Part shown: positions 12,864 through 25,182 of the stretch, piece after piece | Layout of the letters: each line of letters opens with the position of its first letter | How positions within the stretch are numbered: position 1 is the stretch's first letter | Source of the DNA: Haliclona indistincta | Lineage: Eukaryota; Porifera; Demospongiae; Haplosclerida; Chalinidae | Direction: 5' to 3' | NCBI GenBank assembly: GCA_964017065.1 | Contig: OZ024784.1 | Location: forward strand, 6,987,152-7,051,151 | Length of the DNA: 64,000 nucleotides | Program-made: the position numbers and the translations under genes | The notes under the pieces: model-generated | The model's input: only the letters and a program-made list of their open reading frames with translations | Told to the model about the DNA's origin: nothing | Databases searched by the model: none

Positions 12864-14716
12864 ATGGCCGCCAGAGTGAATGCATTTCTGTCAAAGAAGA
12901 AGAACGAGTCGGAGGACTTAGAGGTAGCTCAGAAATGGGCTGAAATGGAAGATTTATATAACAGAAAGTAAGTAGCCAAGAGCATAATTATTGTGAAGTG
13001 TTAGCTGATGGTGATATCTTACAGGCTGTGGCATCAGTTGACCCAATGTCTGAGTGTGTTTGTCAAGACTCAGCAAGGCATGCTTCTTGAAGTTAGTGTA
13101 TATATATTATCTGTCAAGAGATATTTACTGTGGTTTACTATATGATTAGCTATATCAAAACTTTCTGTCAGATTTTGAACACAAGTGAGCTGTTCACATA
13201 AAAATAAGGTGCATTGTTAGTGTTTGTGTGTACACAGATTGAATCCTCTTTCACTGATGGAGATTATTCTCATCATATCACAAGAGATCAGTAGTGAGTC
13301 AGTGCCATCATTCTATTGCTGTTTGTGATGTTTGTACAATAATGTTCATCAGATTCTTCGGAAGCTATTGCATTCATGGAGAACTTCAGAGAAAAGGTGA
13401 GGCATATTTTAGTATTGATCGAGGCAGGATTGAGGTGTTGTTGGTCTACAGATGAAGAATAATCTAGAGGCTAAGGTGCTGTGCATGATATCCATCGGAG
13501 CCATCAAGTTAAATGCAGGAATGTTGGATGATGTCAAGGTTCGCTATCATCGTTACAAAATGAAATCTTTCTCTGCCTCCATCAGGTTATCATAGAGCAG
13601 GCAGGAGCGGAGTTGGATTCTGTAGGTGGGGTCACTGAGGTACATGGACGCTACTATAACCTATCCAGCGAGTACCATAAGGTATCACTCTGTCACTCAG
13701 CTGTATAATAATACACTGGTGTAATAGGTAAAGGGAGAGCATGCTTTGTTCTTCCGAGAAGCACTTAGATATCTCGGGTGTGTCAATGCTAATGAAATGT
13801 CAGGTGTGTTTTTTAGTAATTTTATTGTTTTGAGTCTGATGGTGAATTGTCAGTTGAGGAGCAAGTAACTCGGGCATACAGTATTAGTATTGCTGCTCTG
13901 GTTGGTGAAGGAATTTTCAATTTTGGAGAGCTGGTATGAACTCTTAGTTCAGTGCATAGTAACATGTTGATTTTGTCTTTAGCTCGGTCAGCCAGTCATT
14001 CGTTCGCTCCTAGCAACAGACAATTTTTGGTTAGTGACACTCTTACAAGCATTCAACGAAGGAGATCTCAAGAAGTTTGAAACATTGAAGACCTATTGGA
14101 TGGACCAGGTGACCATAATAATAGCAATCACACTTACCTCTTTCTCTACTTTTAGGCTGATCTAAAACAGAATGTAGTGAAACTTGAACAAAAGATTCGC
14201 CTGCTTAGTCTAATGGAGGTGTGTTCAGCAGCAAGCAGTACACAACATGTACATTGTATTATTGGTCCACAGCTGGTGTTTAGGAGACATGCTCATCAAC
14301 GAACTATCGACTTTACAACTATAGCAGAAACTGCTCAAGTAGACATCACTGAGGTGTTCTTGCAATCTTTTAGTCTTATTTCACTCATCTCTCTTGGTGC
14401 ACAGGTTGAGATGCTTGTTATGAAGGCACTCTCTCTTGGATTAGTAAAAGGTACAGCATCTCAGTGTTGGTGCTATTGTCAGTGTGTGCTCTAGGTAGTA
14501 TTGATGAGGTGGATCAACAAGTTTCCATGACATGGGTACAACCAAGAGTACTAGACATGGGCCAGGTAGGGAGACCAGTTGCGTGTCATGCACATTCACT
14601 CTCCTCTGTATCAGGTAACCAGTATTAGGGACCGTGTGGCTGACTGGTGCAGCCAAGTGAAGTCTACTATCCACCTGGCAAAGGACTCTGCACCTGAGGT
14701 AGCCACCATCTCATGA
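12864..14716 (+). CDS. PSMD13: 26S proteasome regulatory subunit Rpn9 / PSMD13
   Basis: This is a PCI-domain scaffold subunit of the 19S lid, which helps place the deubiquitinase Rpn11 and the receptor Rpn10. Recognised pieces in order are KLWHQLTQCLSVFVKTQQG, LEAKVLCMISIGAIKLNAG, YYNLSSEYHK, HALFFREALRYLGCVNANEM, LVGEGIFNFGELLGQP, and the winged-helix part RRHAHQRTIDFTTIAETAQV, VEMLVMKALSLGLVKG, IDEVDQQVSMTWVQPRVLD. These follow PSMD13 from end to end. There are about ten short-intron exons. The start ATG at 12864 gives MAARVNAFLSKKK and the stop is TGA 14714-14716. The next gene, UCHL5, is also a proteasome component and converges on it with a gap of only 142 bp. Confidence 0.95.
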
Positions 14717-14858
14717 TGAAGAGCTACATGACAGCTACTAGCTAGATGTAACAACAGCATAATGTTAACTATTGTGTTATTATCATCATGAAGTTCATGT
14801 ATAATTAGAACAGGAGAAAGCCAACATGTGACATTATGAAGCTGATTAGATCAACATG

Positions 14859-16534
14859 TCAGGCCTTTGGTTGTTCCTTCCCTTTCGTGCTTTGGGGTTG
14901 CTGCCGCTTTTTCTTTTTTGCCTGCAAAAGAAAGGCTATAGAATAAGCAAGAAAGAAGTTCTAGCCAGCAATACCTGTTCACACAGAGGAACCAGTTGGC
15001 CCTTCTTTGCAAGAATCTTGAGTATCTCCATGATGAGTGGAAGGTAGTTGTGCCTGCGACGAATATTCTCCAGCTGTAGGGAGAGCAGTATCAAACAGAC
15101 CACAACTATCGTTAATTTCGTGAGGTAGCATTACACTGCTATTGTTACAATCCTCTTCAAAATTTCACAATCTTGTTTCCATACATGTATTTATTCGATA
15201 CATGTTACCAACCATAAATCTCTTACATTTTGTTAAAATGTTTTTATTATTTCTTTTTTAAATTAATTTTATTGCCATGTGGCACAGAGTGTAACCACTT
15301 ACTCTGTATCTCTCCATCTTTGAGTCCTCTTCAAAAATACGCTGAGTCAGTTCACATGTCATGGCCTCCCAGTTCTCAATACATGTCTGTAATTCTTCTG
15401 GATCATTAGGAAGTTCACTATCATCCTCCATAGCCTCCGCTTCTCCTCCTAACAGAACCTGAATCTAGTAGACAGCACAATCAGCACTAGGATAACAGTG
15501 TTTAGTATACCTTCTGCACGGCTAGCTGCTTTTTTCCCTCCAGTTCTGAGATTTCTCTTTCGTACAAACGTTTCCTTTCAGAAACGATTGCCAAGAGATT
15601 GAAATGGATTTCATCAGCAGCATAGCTATAATGAGGAGCAAGATATGAAGTTAGTAGTAGTACCGGTTAGTACCTATTAATTCTCTTTTGAACAACTGGT
15701 TTAACAGACTTCAACCAATTATTCTGATCACATGATCCATGATCCAAAGGTCCATCCCTCAACCCATCCAATTCATAGAGTCGACCGTTTATAGGAATGT
15801 ATGCTACAAAATGATAGGCATCGTCTTTCTTGGACATTTGTTCATCAAACTCAAACATGTGTTGCCTAGTAGAGAACACAAAATTAATTAATGAATACAA
15901 GTCAAGTCAGCATCACCTTGCAAAACTGTTATGGACATTGCGAATTTGGTCAGAGTTAGTTAGGCTGAGTCCTCTGTCCTGCACACAATACAGTACACTT
16001 AGTTAATGGTTTAGACACGCCGGCTTACGGATGGTGAGAATTTTCCAGCAAATTCTTTGAAGTCAGACAATGATTGTCCTAACTCAACATCAGGATGATC
16101 CGTGTTGAGCAGTACACCAAGAATGGCTTGTGTGGCACATGCATTCTTAATGACCTGCTTTGCAAAGAAGATGTCATCTAGTCTGCTGTCCTGCACTAGA
16201 GTTCCCTGAGGCTCCTCCCCTGGCTTCCACTTGTACAGAAAAATGAGACCATGAATAGGCCTAAACGAAAAGCAAATAGTTAATCTCATTATTATTTTAT
16301 ACTTACTTTAGGTTTTCAAAATTGCTTTCGTCTAAACCCCATATTTCTTCCACCTGAGCTCCTTGAACACCTGCATACAGATCACGTGCACGTGGCATAT
16401 AATTCCCTATGCTAGACTAATACTTGTGCAAAGTGGAGTACAATAGTTGCTCCAGGCTTACCAAAGCCACGAATTAGCTCTGTGAACACTCCAGGGTCGC
16501 TCTCGATCAAGCACCACTCGGCTGATGACGCCAT
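14859..16534 (-). CDS. UCHL5: Proteasome-associated deubiquitinase UCHL5 (UCH37)
   Basis: UCHL5 is a cysteine protease that trims ubiquitin chains at the proteasome through RPN13; it also joins the INO80 complex. The N-terminus [17 protein letters not shown] (start at 16534) is nearly the same as in vertebrates. Catalytic residues are visible: the oxyanion Gln and nucleophile Cys in [15 protein letters not shown], His in [12 protein letters not shown] and Asp in LYELDGL. The C-terminal ULD-like part is present ([19 protein letters not shown]) and ends in a basic tail, [10 protein letters not shown], as in the human KEKQNAKK-type tail that binds RPN13. There are about eight exons. The start codon is 64 bp from that of THNSL2 on the other strand. 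Confidence 0.95.
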
Positions 16535-16598
16535 TTTATCATTAGAATATTCACGAGAAGGGGTGTGTCACTTTGCATGCTCTACTACTCAGCTCAAA
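16535..16598. promoter_or_regulatory. Putative bidirectional promoter (UCHL5 / THNSL2)
   Basis: Only 64 bp lie between the divergent start codons. The two transcripts must share a promoter or have overlapping 5' ends. Confidence 0.5.
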
Positions 16599-18037
16599 AT
16601 GAAGTTCCAATCTACACGAGGAGGCGTCAGTGGCGCTTCTTTCGAGGAAGCATTGTTGTCGGGCTATGCATCAGACGGTGGAATGTTTCTACCTGAAAGC
16701 ATCCCTAGGCTCAGCAGAGAGGAGATGAGTAGCTGGGCTTCTTTCACATACTCACAAATAGTAGAGGAAGTTCTCAAGCTGTACATATCCCCGGAAGAGA
16801 TGGCTCGGAATGAACTACATAGTGAGCTCTATCAATAAACATAATAGAAATTAATTAGCATTATTTTTCTTCAGATATTGTCGATAAGTGTTATCACCAA
16901 TTTACCCACTCTGAAACTGTGACCTTATCGAAGGTGGGGCCATGCAATGTACTAGAAATGTGGCATGGACCAACTGGATCGTTCAAAGATCTTGCTCTCA
17001 GTCCAGTTGGGTCTCTGATGGATTATTTTCTGAGTAAAAGGGGCCAGAGGGCAGTGGCACTTGTAGGCACATCAGGAGATACAGGCAGTGCCGCTATACA
17101 GTGTGTTGCACACACTAACAATGTGCGCATCATTGTGCTCTATCCTCATAATCGTGTTTCTGAGCTACAGAAGCGCCAAATGACCACTATTTCATCTCCA
17201 AATGTGAAAGTATTTGCTTGCGAAGGCACATCCGATGACCTTGATGTACCGATTCGTAAGGTGTTTGCAGACACCTCATTCGTTACCAGACACAATGTGC
17301 TTGGTCTGAACTCACTCAATGTTGGTCGTGTACTCGTGCAGGCTGCTCATTACATCTACGCATACCTGCAGGTCAACCCTACTGTTGATCAAGAGGTTCA
17401 CTTTTTTGTTCCTACTGGAGCCTTGGGCAATATAACTAGTGGATATATAGCTCGTAGTATGGGGCTCCCTATCAGATTTACTGCTGCAGTAAATGAGAAC
17501 GACATTGTTCATCGTTCTTTTTCAGTTGGACAGATGAAGCTCTCAGATGAGATCATCAAGACCCACTCTTGTGCTATGGATATACAGTTCCCATACAACA
17601 TTGAACGATTACTATACTTTTTGTCTGATGGTGACACAGCTCTTATCAAATCCATCATGACACAAATAGAGGAACAGTCTGATTCTGTCATTCCTAGTAA
17701 CGTCCTGCTGAAGAATGACTGCATTCAGACGGTAGTGGTCAAGCAGGATGAGGCAATAGCAGTCGCTAGAATGATTTGGAAAGAGCACCAGTATGTGCTG
17801 TGTCCTCATTCTGCTATTGGTGTGGCTGCCGCTCAGTCACAGTCTGCAAGTGGTAAAGTAGTATGTTGTGCAACTGCTACTCCTGCTAAGTTTCCTGAGT
17901 TTGTCCAGTTGATTGGCTGTTCTTGTCCATCTCACAAAGGACTAGAGGGTATCTTAGAGAAACCAGAACACGATAAAGTCATGAGGGCAGGAGAGAACTG
18001 GGAAACACTTTTGAAGACTGCTATTGCAAATTTTTAA
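16599..18037 (+). CDS. THNSL2: Threonine synthase-like protein 2 (PLP enzyme), two exons
   Basis: This is a fold-type II pyridoxal-phosphate enzyme of the ThrC family. Animal THNSL2 acts as a phospho-lyase on O-phosphohomoserine or phosphothreonine rather than as a true threonine synthase. Exon 1 is 16599-16821 and exon 2 is 16875-18037, joining in phase to give about 461 residues, close to the family length. Motifs: FQSTRGGVSGASFEEALLSG with YASDGGMFLPE at the N-terminus, the PLP-lysine segment HGPTGSFKDLAL, the phosphate-binding VGTSGDTGSAAI, VPTGALGNI, SAMDIQ-like CAMDIQFPYNIERL, and LCPHSAIGVAA near the C-terminus. With one 53-bp intron it is far less interrupted than its neighbours. A threonine aldolase lies about 30 kb away at 47632. 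Confidence 0.93.
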
Positions 18038-18187
18038 GATAGTAAAAATTAATATTGCAACCGGCACGCGTACGCGCGTGTGGAACGCTTGCTGGCTTGC
18101 GAACTCCGCGCGAAGAAGAGCAAGAGCTTAGATTTAAATAAATCTAAGGCAAGAGGCTGAGCAATCGGTGAAAAACCCTTCCTACAA

Positions 18188-18867
18188 ATGGAACTAAAAC
18201 TCCCTCAGCTGAATGAATCCCACCACTGTAAAAAAGCAGTTCGCAGAAATGCACTTATCAGCACACTGCCCAAACTACCTCCTGTCGTGAACAAGGTCCT
18301 CTTACCTAGACCACCCTGTTCTACCGCAATTTTAGACTACTGTGTTCATCCATTACCTCGTCTGGCAGACACCAGTTCCACAACTCATCGCAGTACTCCG
18401 CACCCAAAGGGCCTGGCATTTCAGTCTGCTTATAATCGCAACAACCAGGTATATAGATCATGTAGATAGAAATGCAAAGGCTCTGCATGGAAAAATTTAT
18501 TTTACTCCAGACCTTCGGAATTTGGAAAGTAGAACAGAAGTACTTTCGCTATAAAAATCAACAAAAAATTCCCTATACTCGTAAGTACTAGTTTAGACCT
18601 CAAGCAGTCACTCCATCTATATCATGGCAGGTGAATCACCAGTGATTGGTCCATTCCCTCCTTGCCCGGCCCGCTCATTGTATATGCTTGACTACAGGCG
18701 ACCACAAGAATACAGTTTACTTGATCAAAGAATGCGTCACACAGCCACAAGGAAACCATCAGTTGGAATAGGTAAGTAGACTCTGTGTCGGGTCTTGTCG
18801 TGATAATTATTTCATACTCACTGTAGCGCCAACTGTGATGACACCAAGAATTGAGAAAATGACTTGA
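18188..18867 (+). CDS. Small orphan protein, three-exon model
   Basis: I do not recognise the family. Exons 18188-18448, 18597-18771 and 18827-18867 join with consistent phases (0, then 1) to give about 158 residues, which is the main support for a real gene. The product is basic and rich in Pro, His and Arg (LPKLPPVVNKVLLPRPPC; GPFPPCPARSLYMLDYRRP; HTATRKPSVGI). It has no signal peptide, membrane segment or known domain. The first donor (GTATAT) is weak, so the middle exon could instead start its own short protein at the ATG at 18624. The model starts 150 bp after the THNSL2 stop. Confidence 0.45.
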
Positions 18868-19009
18868 TTGTTTGTATGGATGAGAGGTCAATTTTTTAAA
18901 TCATAAAATTGAGATTACATTATGAACAATATAAAAACAAAATTATTACAGAAAATACAAAGGAAAATCACAACAAAGCATGAATGATTATGTATAATTG
19001 TAGGAGAAG

Positions 19010-22000
19010 TTATTTTCTGAATAGTACAGGGTCCCAAGATGGCGATACCTTCTCCTCTGGCTCTGGAGCATAACTACTCACAGTAGTAGACTCAAGATAG
19101 TCTCGCAGGTAAGCCACTGCCAGGGGTTGTCTTCGTGAAACAAAGTTAACAAGCGTGGCAGGCAAACCACCAATATCAATCTAACAGAATGGCTCATTCA
19201 TCCTCACTAGATACTATAATTATTTTTACGCACCTGAACCATGTAGGTCACCTCAGTATACACCTTTTCATTTTTTCTGTATGGTTCAATCACCCAGCCA
19301 CTTGACATGATCTAAGAAACACATCAGTGACATTACTAGAATGAAGTACCGTATTTCTACTAAAAATTTGGCGCGAAATAAATATTATTTCAGATTTGCC
19401 TGCTTAATATTTGGAAGTACATTTGATTGCGAAGATCTTGCATATTGATGAAGTGTGATGCTGACCAATCAAATTCACTTTTCGTCATGTGTACAGCTTC
19501 AGTTAGTCACGCTTATGTGCGTTTGATTGGCCAACGTCATACTTCCACTTTTGACATCGATATGCAAGATCTTCGCAATCAACTATAATTGTGGCAGAAG
19601 TTCTAGAAGTGCCGAATAATTGGAGGTGTGGCAACATAGACTTTAGAGTACAGGGACTGGAAACGCCCGGGATTACGAGAAACTACCCGCGTTTCGCTTT
19701 TAGTATACTTCCGTAAAATTATTGCTACTCGAGCGGCAAGCATGGATAGTCGAGTGGTTGCTACTGAAAGGCTATGCCGCGCTATAGCAGCTATTCCAAA
19801 AGATCCCGACTTCTCCTTGGCCACCCCGCAAATGGTTCTTGCAAAGGAAACGAGCACAGCAGTTACTGGACGCAAGTCTGAATGTTGATGACTCACGAAG
19901 AGAACTTGTTTATAGTTTCGCTTTCAGAATTTCTGTTTGAGGATGTACAAGACACGAGAGAACATAGTAAAGACGAGATTATTGATCAAGTTGCTTGTGA
20001 CGGTGGTGTACTAGCTTGGTCAACCATTACAGCAGACCTAGACGAAGATGCAACAAAACGCTTTTAGTGGATCGAAGTTGTAAAACTTTACCTAGTAACA
20101 ATAGTTAACATCAGCTGGGGAATTCGTAGAGCAATATAAGCAGACTGTGAAGAAGTCGACCAAGAAGACAACAGGTTTACGTGAATTAAGGATTGAAGCT
20201 GAAAGTTTGTTTATTATGACTGATGACGAAGAACAATTTTGAGCTAGATAAGATGCTTAATAGTATTCCTTAAATTGATTATGTTGGCATGCATATAATT
20301 ATGTAACTATATGCTGAGTTGAGCTCATCTTATTCATACTGAGAATGGTAAAAAAAATAAAAAGTTAAAAACAACACATTAATATTATTTTAATGATCTG
20401 ATTATCTGTGTTTAGGGAGTGGAGTGTCATCTACAGTCACCATCTGATGCTGTGAACTATGCCCTCTGTTTGTGTTACCCCTAGCATAGGCTTCAATGCA
20501 GTAGACCCTTGAACCCGCAGTGATTGTGCACCTTATAGGAAACTAGACGTTAGGATTTTCACAGTATCCCCTTTCATTCACTGCTTTCCGAAAAACGATT
20601 CCAATTTGTCTTGGGAAAGTTTTGTACTTAAGACACAATGAACACCTGACTGCTTCAGAAGAAATCTTGTTAATTCCACAAAAGACTTTGCTATATCAAA
20701 ATCACATATTAAACCATTATTATAGTGATGATTTACTGATGTGATAACAATGAAGCTGTAGGCATTACCAACTACTCAGTAGTAAATAAAATACACTTAA
20801 GCTACATCCCAATAGTTATATTATAAGATATCTTTATAAAATTGTATATAGCTTTTTGAACCGAAGAGAAAAAAGAACACAAAAACATTAATATATAGCT
20901 GTAAAATGTATGTTGTGAACCCCTTTACACAAAGTATCAAGTTAGTAGGGCAAAATAAACTGGACTAGGCTATAGACAGTGGTTCTTAAAATGTTATTCA
21001 ACTTAAAGCAAACAAATGGACAGCTTATCCTTTTCAGAAAAAGAACACAAACACTCAAAACACGTCGTCTCTGTGTATGAGAACAACTGGAACGGTATAA
21101 ACGAGCGTTTGAACGAGTATAGGCTAGTACACGTAGACGAGTGACTGTAGACTAACTACTGACATCAACAGAAACTTGCCAAAGCCTTTTGTCGGCGCGC
21201 TATTGATCGTCAAAACTGAGTGTAGAAGAAGACCATGAAGGCGTGGCAGCTAGAAAAGCGAAACGCGGGTGCATACGCGAGTGTGACGTCACGTAATATG
21301 TTTTGATTTAGCGTTTCCAGTCCCTGTACTCTAAAGTCTATGGTGGCAACAAGCACGTGTTTTGAACAAGAACGCATCTACAGCTCTTTTCCATGAACTT
21401 TTCACGTCGGGCTGTTGGCTTACTATGACGAAGAACCAAAGCGATTGCTGAAATTGGAGGTTCGTATGCATTTCAGTGACAAGAATAGGAGGTGCTGAAT
21501 CTTTAGAAGAAATACGGTAGAATAAAATTACCCTTCCTCTTGTGATGTTTTGCTGTGGAGGGCATTCCGGTATATCTACAGAGGTACCCACCAGAAGTTT
21601 CTTGTTGGGCTGTGAATATGCAGACTATAATTGAAGTTTGTGAACAGGCTACAGCTTACCTCAGAGCGCTCACACACCAGCAAGCAAAAGTCACGCGACT
21701 GTTTCAAAAAGCACTGGGTGGTCTCGTGATGGAGGTGTACTGTAGAAGAGGAAAGCAGAGTGATGACTAGTTAGACAAACATCACAGATCTTACAAATAT
21801 ACAGTCCTTCCTCAACTTGCTTGACAATGTGAAGCTCCTAAGATGATGCACAATAACTTTTATGCTGGACACACTCAGTAAGTTATACCTTCAGCATGTT
21901 GTCAAATATAAACCTTTGGTTGGGATTACGTACAGTATTGAACACTTCTTGAGGCGGAAGACCGATAATGCCTTTTCCAACAAAACTGGAGGAGGAGACA

Positions 22001-25000
22001 AGAATAAGTTGCAAGGCACAGCAATTGTGTACCTGTAAAATGGTGACTCTGGAGACTTTCGCTTCAGCACTACCACATCCTTCTCTATACCATCAAATCT
22101 GAGGAAGAGAAACAATTGAACATAACACACTGAAAGACTAACTCATCACCTCCAATCATTGCTCTGATCTTTGTAAGTATCTGGATCGTGAAGCTTCAGT
22201 CCACTGATGTGAAACAGCTAAACACAATAATTTTTTATTACAGCAATAATTTACTACGGCCACAAATACTACCTCTTCCAGTAGTTGTGCAGCTGCTTGG
22301 TTGCCTAATGTACGATAATCAATCTGATTGTCTCTCCCTGTACAAGAATATCATAGCATAGATCAAACATTCACTACTATTGACTCACGAGGATACTCGA
22401 GGCTTGCTTCTAATTGTGAAGTAGATGATGGTCTCTGTCAAATTAAAACCATGAACAAGACAGCAAAATGGAGGATAGTGCTACTTACATGTATTCTCTC
22501 TTCCGCATCAGCTGGTGAGTAACGTGGTAGTTTGTCCAGTAGAGATGAAATTGGGAGAGACGAAGAGGCAGAAAAATCCTCTTCAGTGGCAATGGCTTCG
22601 TGTTCAGAAATCTGATTAGCCAAATCTTCAGTAATAGGAGGGGAGGAGGTCGATGAGGAGTGTGGGTCACAGTGTGTAAGAGAAGACTGTGGTGAGTTAT
22701 CTCTGTGATGGCTCTCTAGAGGAGAGGACCCAGTAGTATTGTCAGTGATGACTTGTGCTGCTGCTCCACTACTTGAAGTGGCTGGGAGTGACGAGGAGGG
22801 CTCGTCAGGAGGAGGCGGGTCTGACATAATAAAATAAATATGAAGCTTCTCCTCTAGTTCTTGCATGATGCGTGGATCATAAGTAGCTTTATTGTACTCT
22901 CGTTCAGCAATTCGACGCATCTGAAGAGCACACATTGGCTGGCTCTCAGTGATTTTGTTTACTACAAAGGTAGGCACACTACCCTTGAGATCAACTTGGG
23001 TGATATATGTGATATGCGCTCTCTTTGGATGCCCAGGAATAGCTTCAACTACATAGCCTCCAGCAAGAACTTCACCTCGAACGTATCCTTTCTCTTCAGG
23101 AATCCGAGGATCTACAATGGAAATTGCCCCATGTACGCTGGTAGACTCATCCATCCTTCCAACCACGTCCAACACGGCAAAGTCGCGTCCTGTTGTTGGC
23201 CAAACTGCCTTGTAGTGGAGATGTCGGATGTGCATAGTGTCACTAATAGTGTGTATTAACTCTATGTCCTTGAGCATATCATCTAATTCACAGGCATGAG
23301 TACTGTCCATCAGTACACGAAGTGCAAAATCAGGAGGAACATCAATATCAAGAGCACCCTTGACACAGCTGGAAGGTGGGTCTCCACTCTTGGCTAACTT
23401 TTTCATTATTGCAACATTCTTGTTCACACCTAATGAGACCCAACCATCTCGTTCTGTTGCTCTTGCTATCTTAACCAGTTGAGTAGCACACTCCTCAGCC
23501 TTTGCTTGATAGAGCCTATCACTTTCAGAGAGTACCGGTCTAATTATTGGAGTAGATGTCGTAATAGGAGAAGGTGTGGTAAAGGAGAGAGGACTGCCAT
23601 TTTCTTTATCAGTAACGGAGAGAGGAACAAGAGGAGGAACGGTTGGTGGATCGGCAGAGGAAGAATGTTTCTTTGTAGAGATAGTGTGATTATGCGAGGA
23701 GGGAGCTGAATCATACATGTGCAGTTCCTTCATGAAGGCATGTTCTCGGAGAGCACATAACTGAGAGACACAGTAATTCACAGTAACATTTAGGCCACCC
23801 TTGGGAAGAGCGAAGACAGCTGCTAAAGACATTTCTGGTGAAATTAAAAGTAAAATAATCAGACCAGTGCAGTGAGAATAGTGACTCACCTTTCTGTTCT
23901 GGTATGGGCATAAATACCAGAAGTGACCAGTGGTAAGGAAGTGATGTAGAATGCTGGGGAACTAACAGCAGCGAGCATGCTTCCTCTTTATGAAACTGCC
24001 ATGTCCTGAATAGAGAAAAGTAATAGTTTACACACAATGAGATAAATGGTGCTGATACTGAAACAGGCTATTGAAATCAAACTGAAGGGAAATGGTTGTT
24101 TTGAAAGTACACAAGTACATACAATAGTATCATATGATCATTGGTTCTGCCCTTGTACAACAATATACTCACACAGCAGACAAAACTTCACAAAACCAAG
24201 GTTAATACACAAATCGGACGCACCTTTCCATAGCTTCAGTAACAAAATCTACTGGAGGACTCATCAAGCTAGCAAGACAAGGTAAGCACTTCTCAATCAA
24301 CCAATACACCATTTTCTTAACTCTCCACAACCAGTACACAATTGTATGGTGCAGCTGAATCCATTTAATAGTAAACTTAATAACATCACTGTCGTCATGA
24401 GAAAATTTGTCATGAGGATTCTGAGGTTTGCGTATTGTTTGCACTGGTGCCATGGTACCTGGTAACCAGCACAAAAAATCTTTTGTGCTGACAGCTAGCT
24501 GTAGTGCACGCTGGAGAGAAACATGACAATTATTCAGGATTGAACCAGCAAGCATGTACCTTTGGAGGCATATCAAACACAGAGGTGGTGGCAAGAACAG
24601 GTGAGCCAGTAGGATTGGATAGAATGGGAAAGAATCGCAGGAATACTCTTAAACTGTGCTCTACTGCTGTGAGTGACCAGCCGTTACGTGGGTGTACCTG
24701 AATAACCTGTAGAATGAGTCATGTCTCACTAAGTGTAACACTAATATTCTAGTATCAGTCAAGTTGACGCTCAGTCACATAAAATTTATTGCTGGTCTCA
24801 TAAACATACAAGCATATAACACAAACATGTGGGGTTCTAGCTTGCCTTGAATATCTCTGAAATTATCACAGCAGCTGGTGTTAATGTTTTGTTTTCCTGT
24901 TATAGTCATGGTATACATGATGCACATGTAGTACAGACATGTACAGTACGTTACTAAGCAGCTGTGACTCACAGTTCCTGGCGAGGAAGAGCCACTCCTA

Positions 25001-25182
25001 CGATGGCTGATAACAACAGCTATGGCGGTGCCTGCGGCTACTGCAATAGCCAGCGACCAACCATGCGAGAATACGAACCACAAAAGATTCCATATTTTCC
25101 ACAGAGGAAACGTGAGCACCTCCATGACAGCCATGCACATGTCCTGCACTACTGTCCACGTTATCAACAGGTGACCGGCCAT
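19010..25182 (-). CDS. Membrane-anchored protein with two START lipid-transfer domains
   Basis: About fifteen exons could be joined in frame. The N-terminus has a likely membrane segment (IWNLLWFVFSHGWSLAIAVA, then a VVISHRR stop-transfer). A region of unclear fold follows, ending in CVSQLCALREHAF and possibly a degenerate START-like unit. START domain 1 (about 23480-22850) shows DGWVSLGVNKNVAIMKK, VPPDFALRVLMD, YKAVWPTTGRDFAVLDV and AIPGHPKRAHITYITQVDLKG. A Ser/Pro-rich linker follows. START domain 2 (about 22330-19010) shows DGIEKDVVVLKR, GKGIIGLPPQEVFNTV, LKQSRDFCLLVCER, SSGWVIEPY and VTYMVQ / IDIGGLPATLVNFV, ending ...DPVLFRK. START domains carry sterols, phospholipids or ceramide between membranes, and the anchor suggests work at a membrane contact site. 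The intron between the exons ending near 21530 and starting near 19312 is 2.2 kb and full of transposons. The start at 25182 is chosen because it puts the membrane segment in frame. Confidence 0.8.
19423..19582. mobile_element. MITE with long inverted arms
   Basis: A 160-bp element. TTGATTGCGAAGATCTTGCA at its left end is repeated in reverse complement at its right end. The perfect part is 23 bp and imperfect pairing extends to about 60 bp per arm. It contains no reading frame. It lies inside the START-gene intron, left of the larger inserted element. Confidence 0.75.
19635..21342. mobile_element. Inner DNA transposon, 32-bp perfect TIR, 7-bp target duplication
   Basis: The left end CATAGACTTTAGAGTACAGG, continuing GACTGGAAACGC, is matched exactly in reverse complement at the right end. 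A second inverted block, CCGCGTTTCGCTTTT, lies just inside each end. GTGGCAA flanks both sides (19628-19634 and 21343-21349), the expected target-site duplication. The interior has only short reading frames (for example from 19742 and 19882) that resemble no transposase I know, so this is a non-autonomous or decayed copy. Superfamily is uncertain; the CA start and 7-8 bp duplication leave hAT-like or P-like as options. Confidence 0.8.

Larger units (their letters stand above)
19347..21519. mobile_element. Outer DNA-transposon relic with TACCGTATTTC termini
   Basis: TACCGTATTTCTACTAAA at the left end and its reverse complement, with one mismatch, at the right end bound a 2.17-kb block inside the START-gene intron. 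Starting and ending in TA fits a TA-duplicating (Tc1/mariner-like) MITE-type element, but no transposase frame is visible. Two further elements lie within it. Confidence 0.55.

Noticed and set aside
16599..18037. Bacterial-like threonine synthase as a recent horizontal transfer
   Set aside because: It aligns best with animal THNSL2, including length and motifs, and it has an intron.
18050..18180. Palindromic CGCGTACGCG stretch as an RNA gene
   Set aside because: The pairing is short, with no cloverleaf or other RNA signature.
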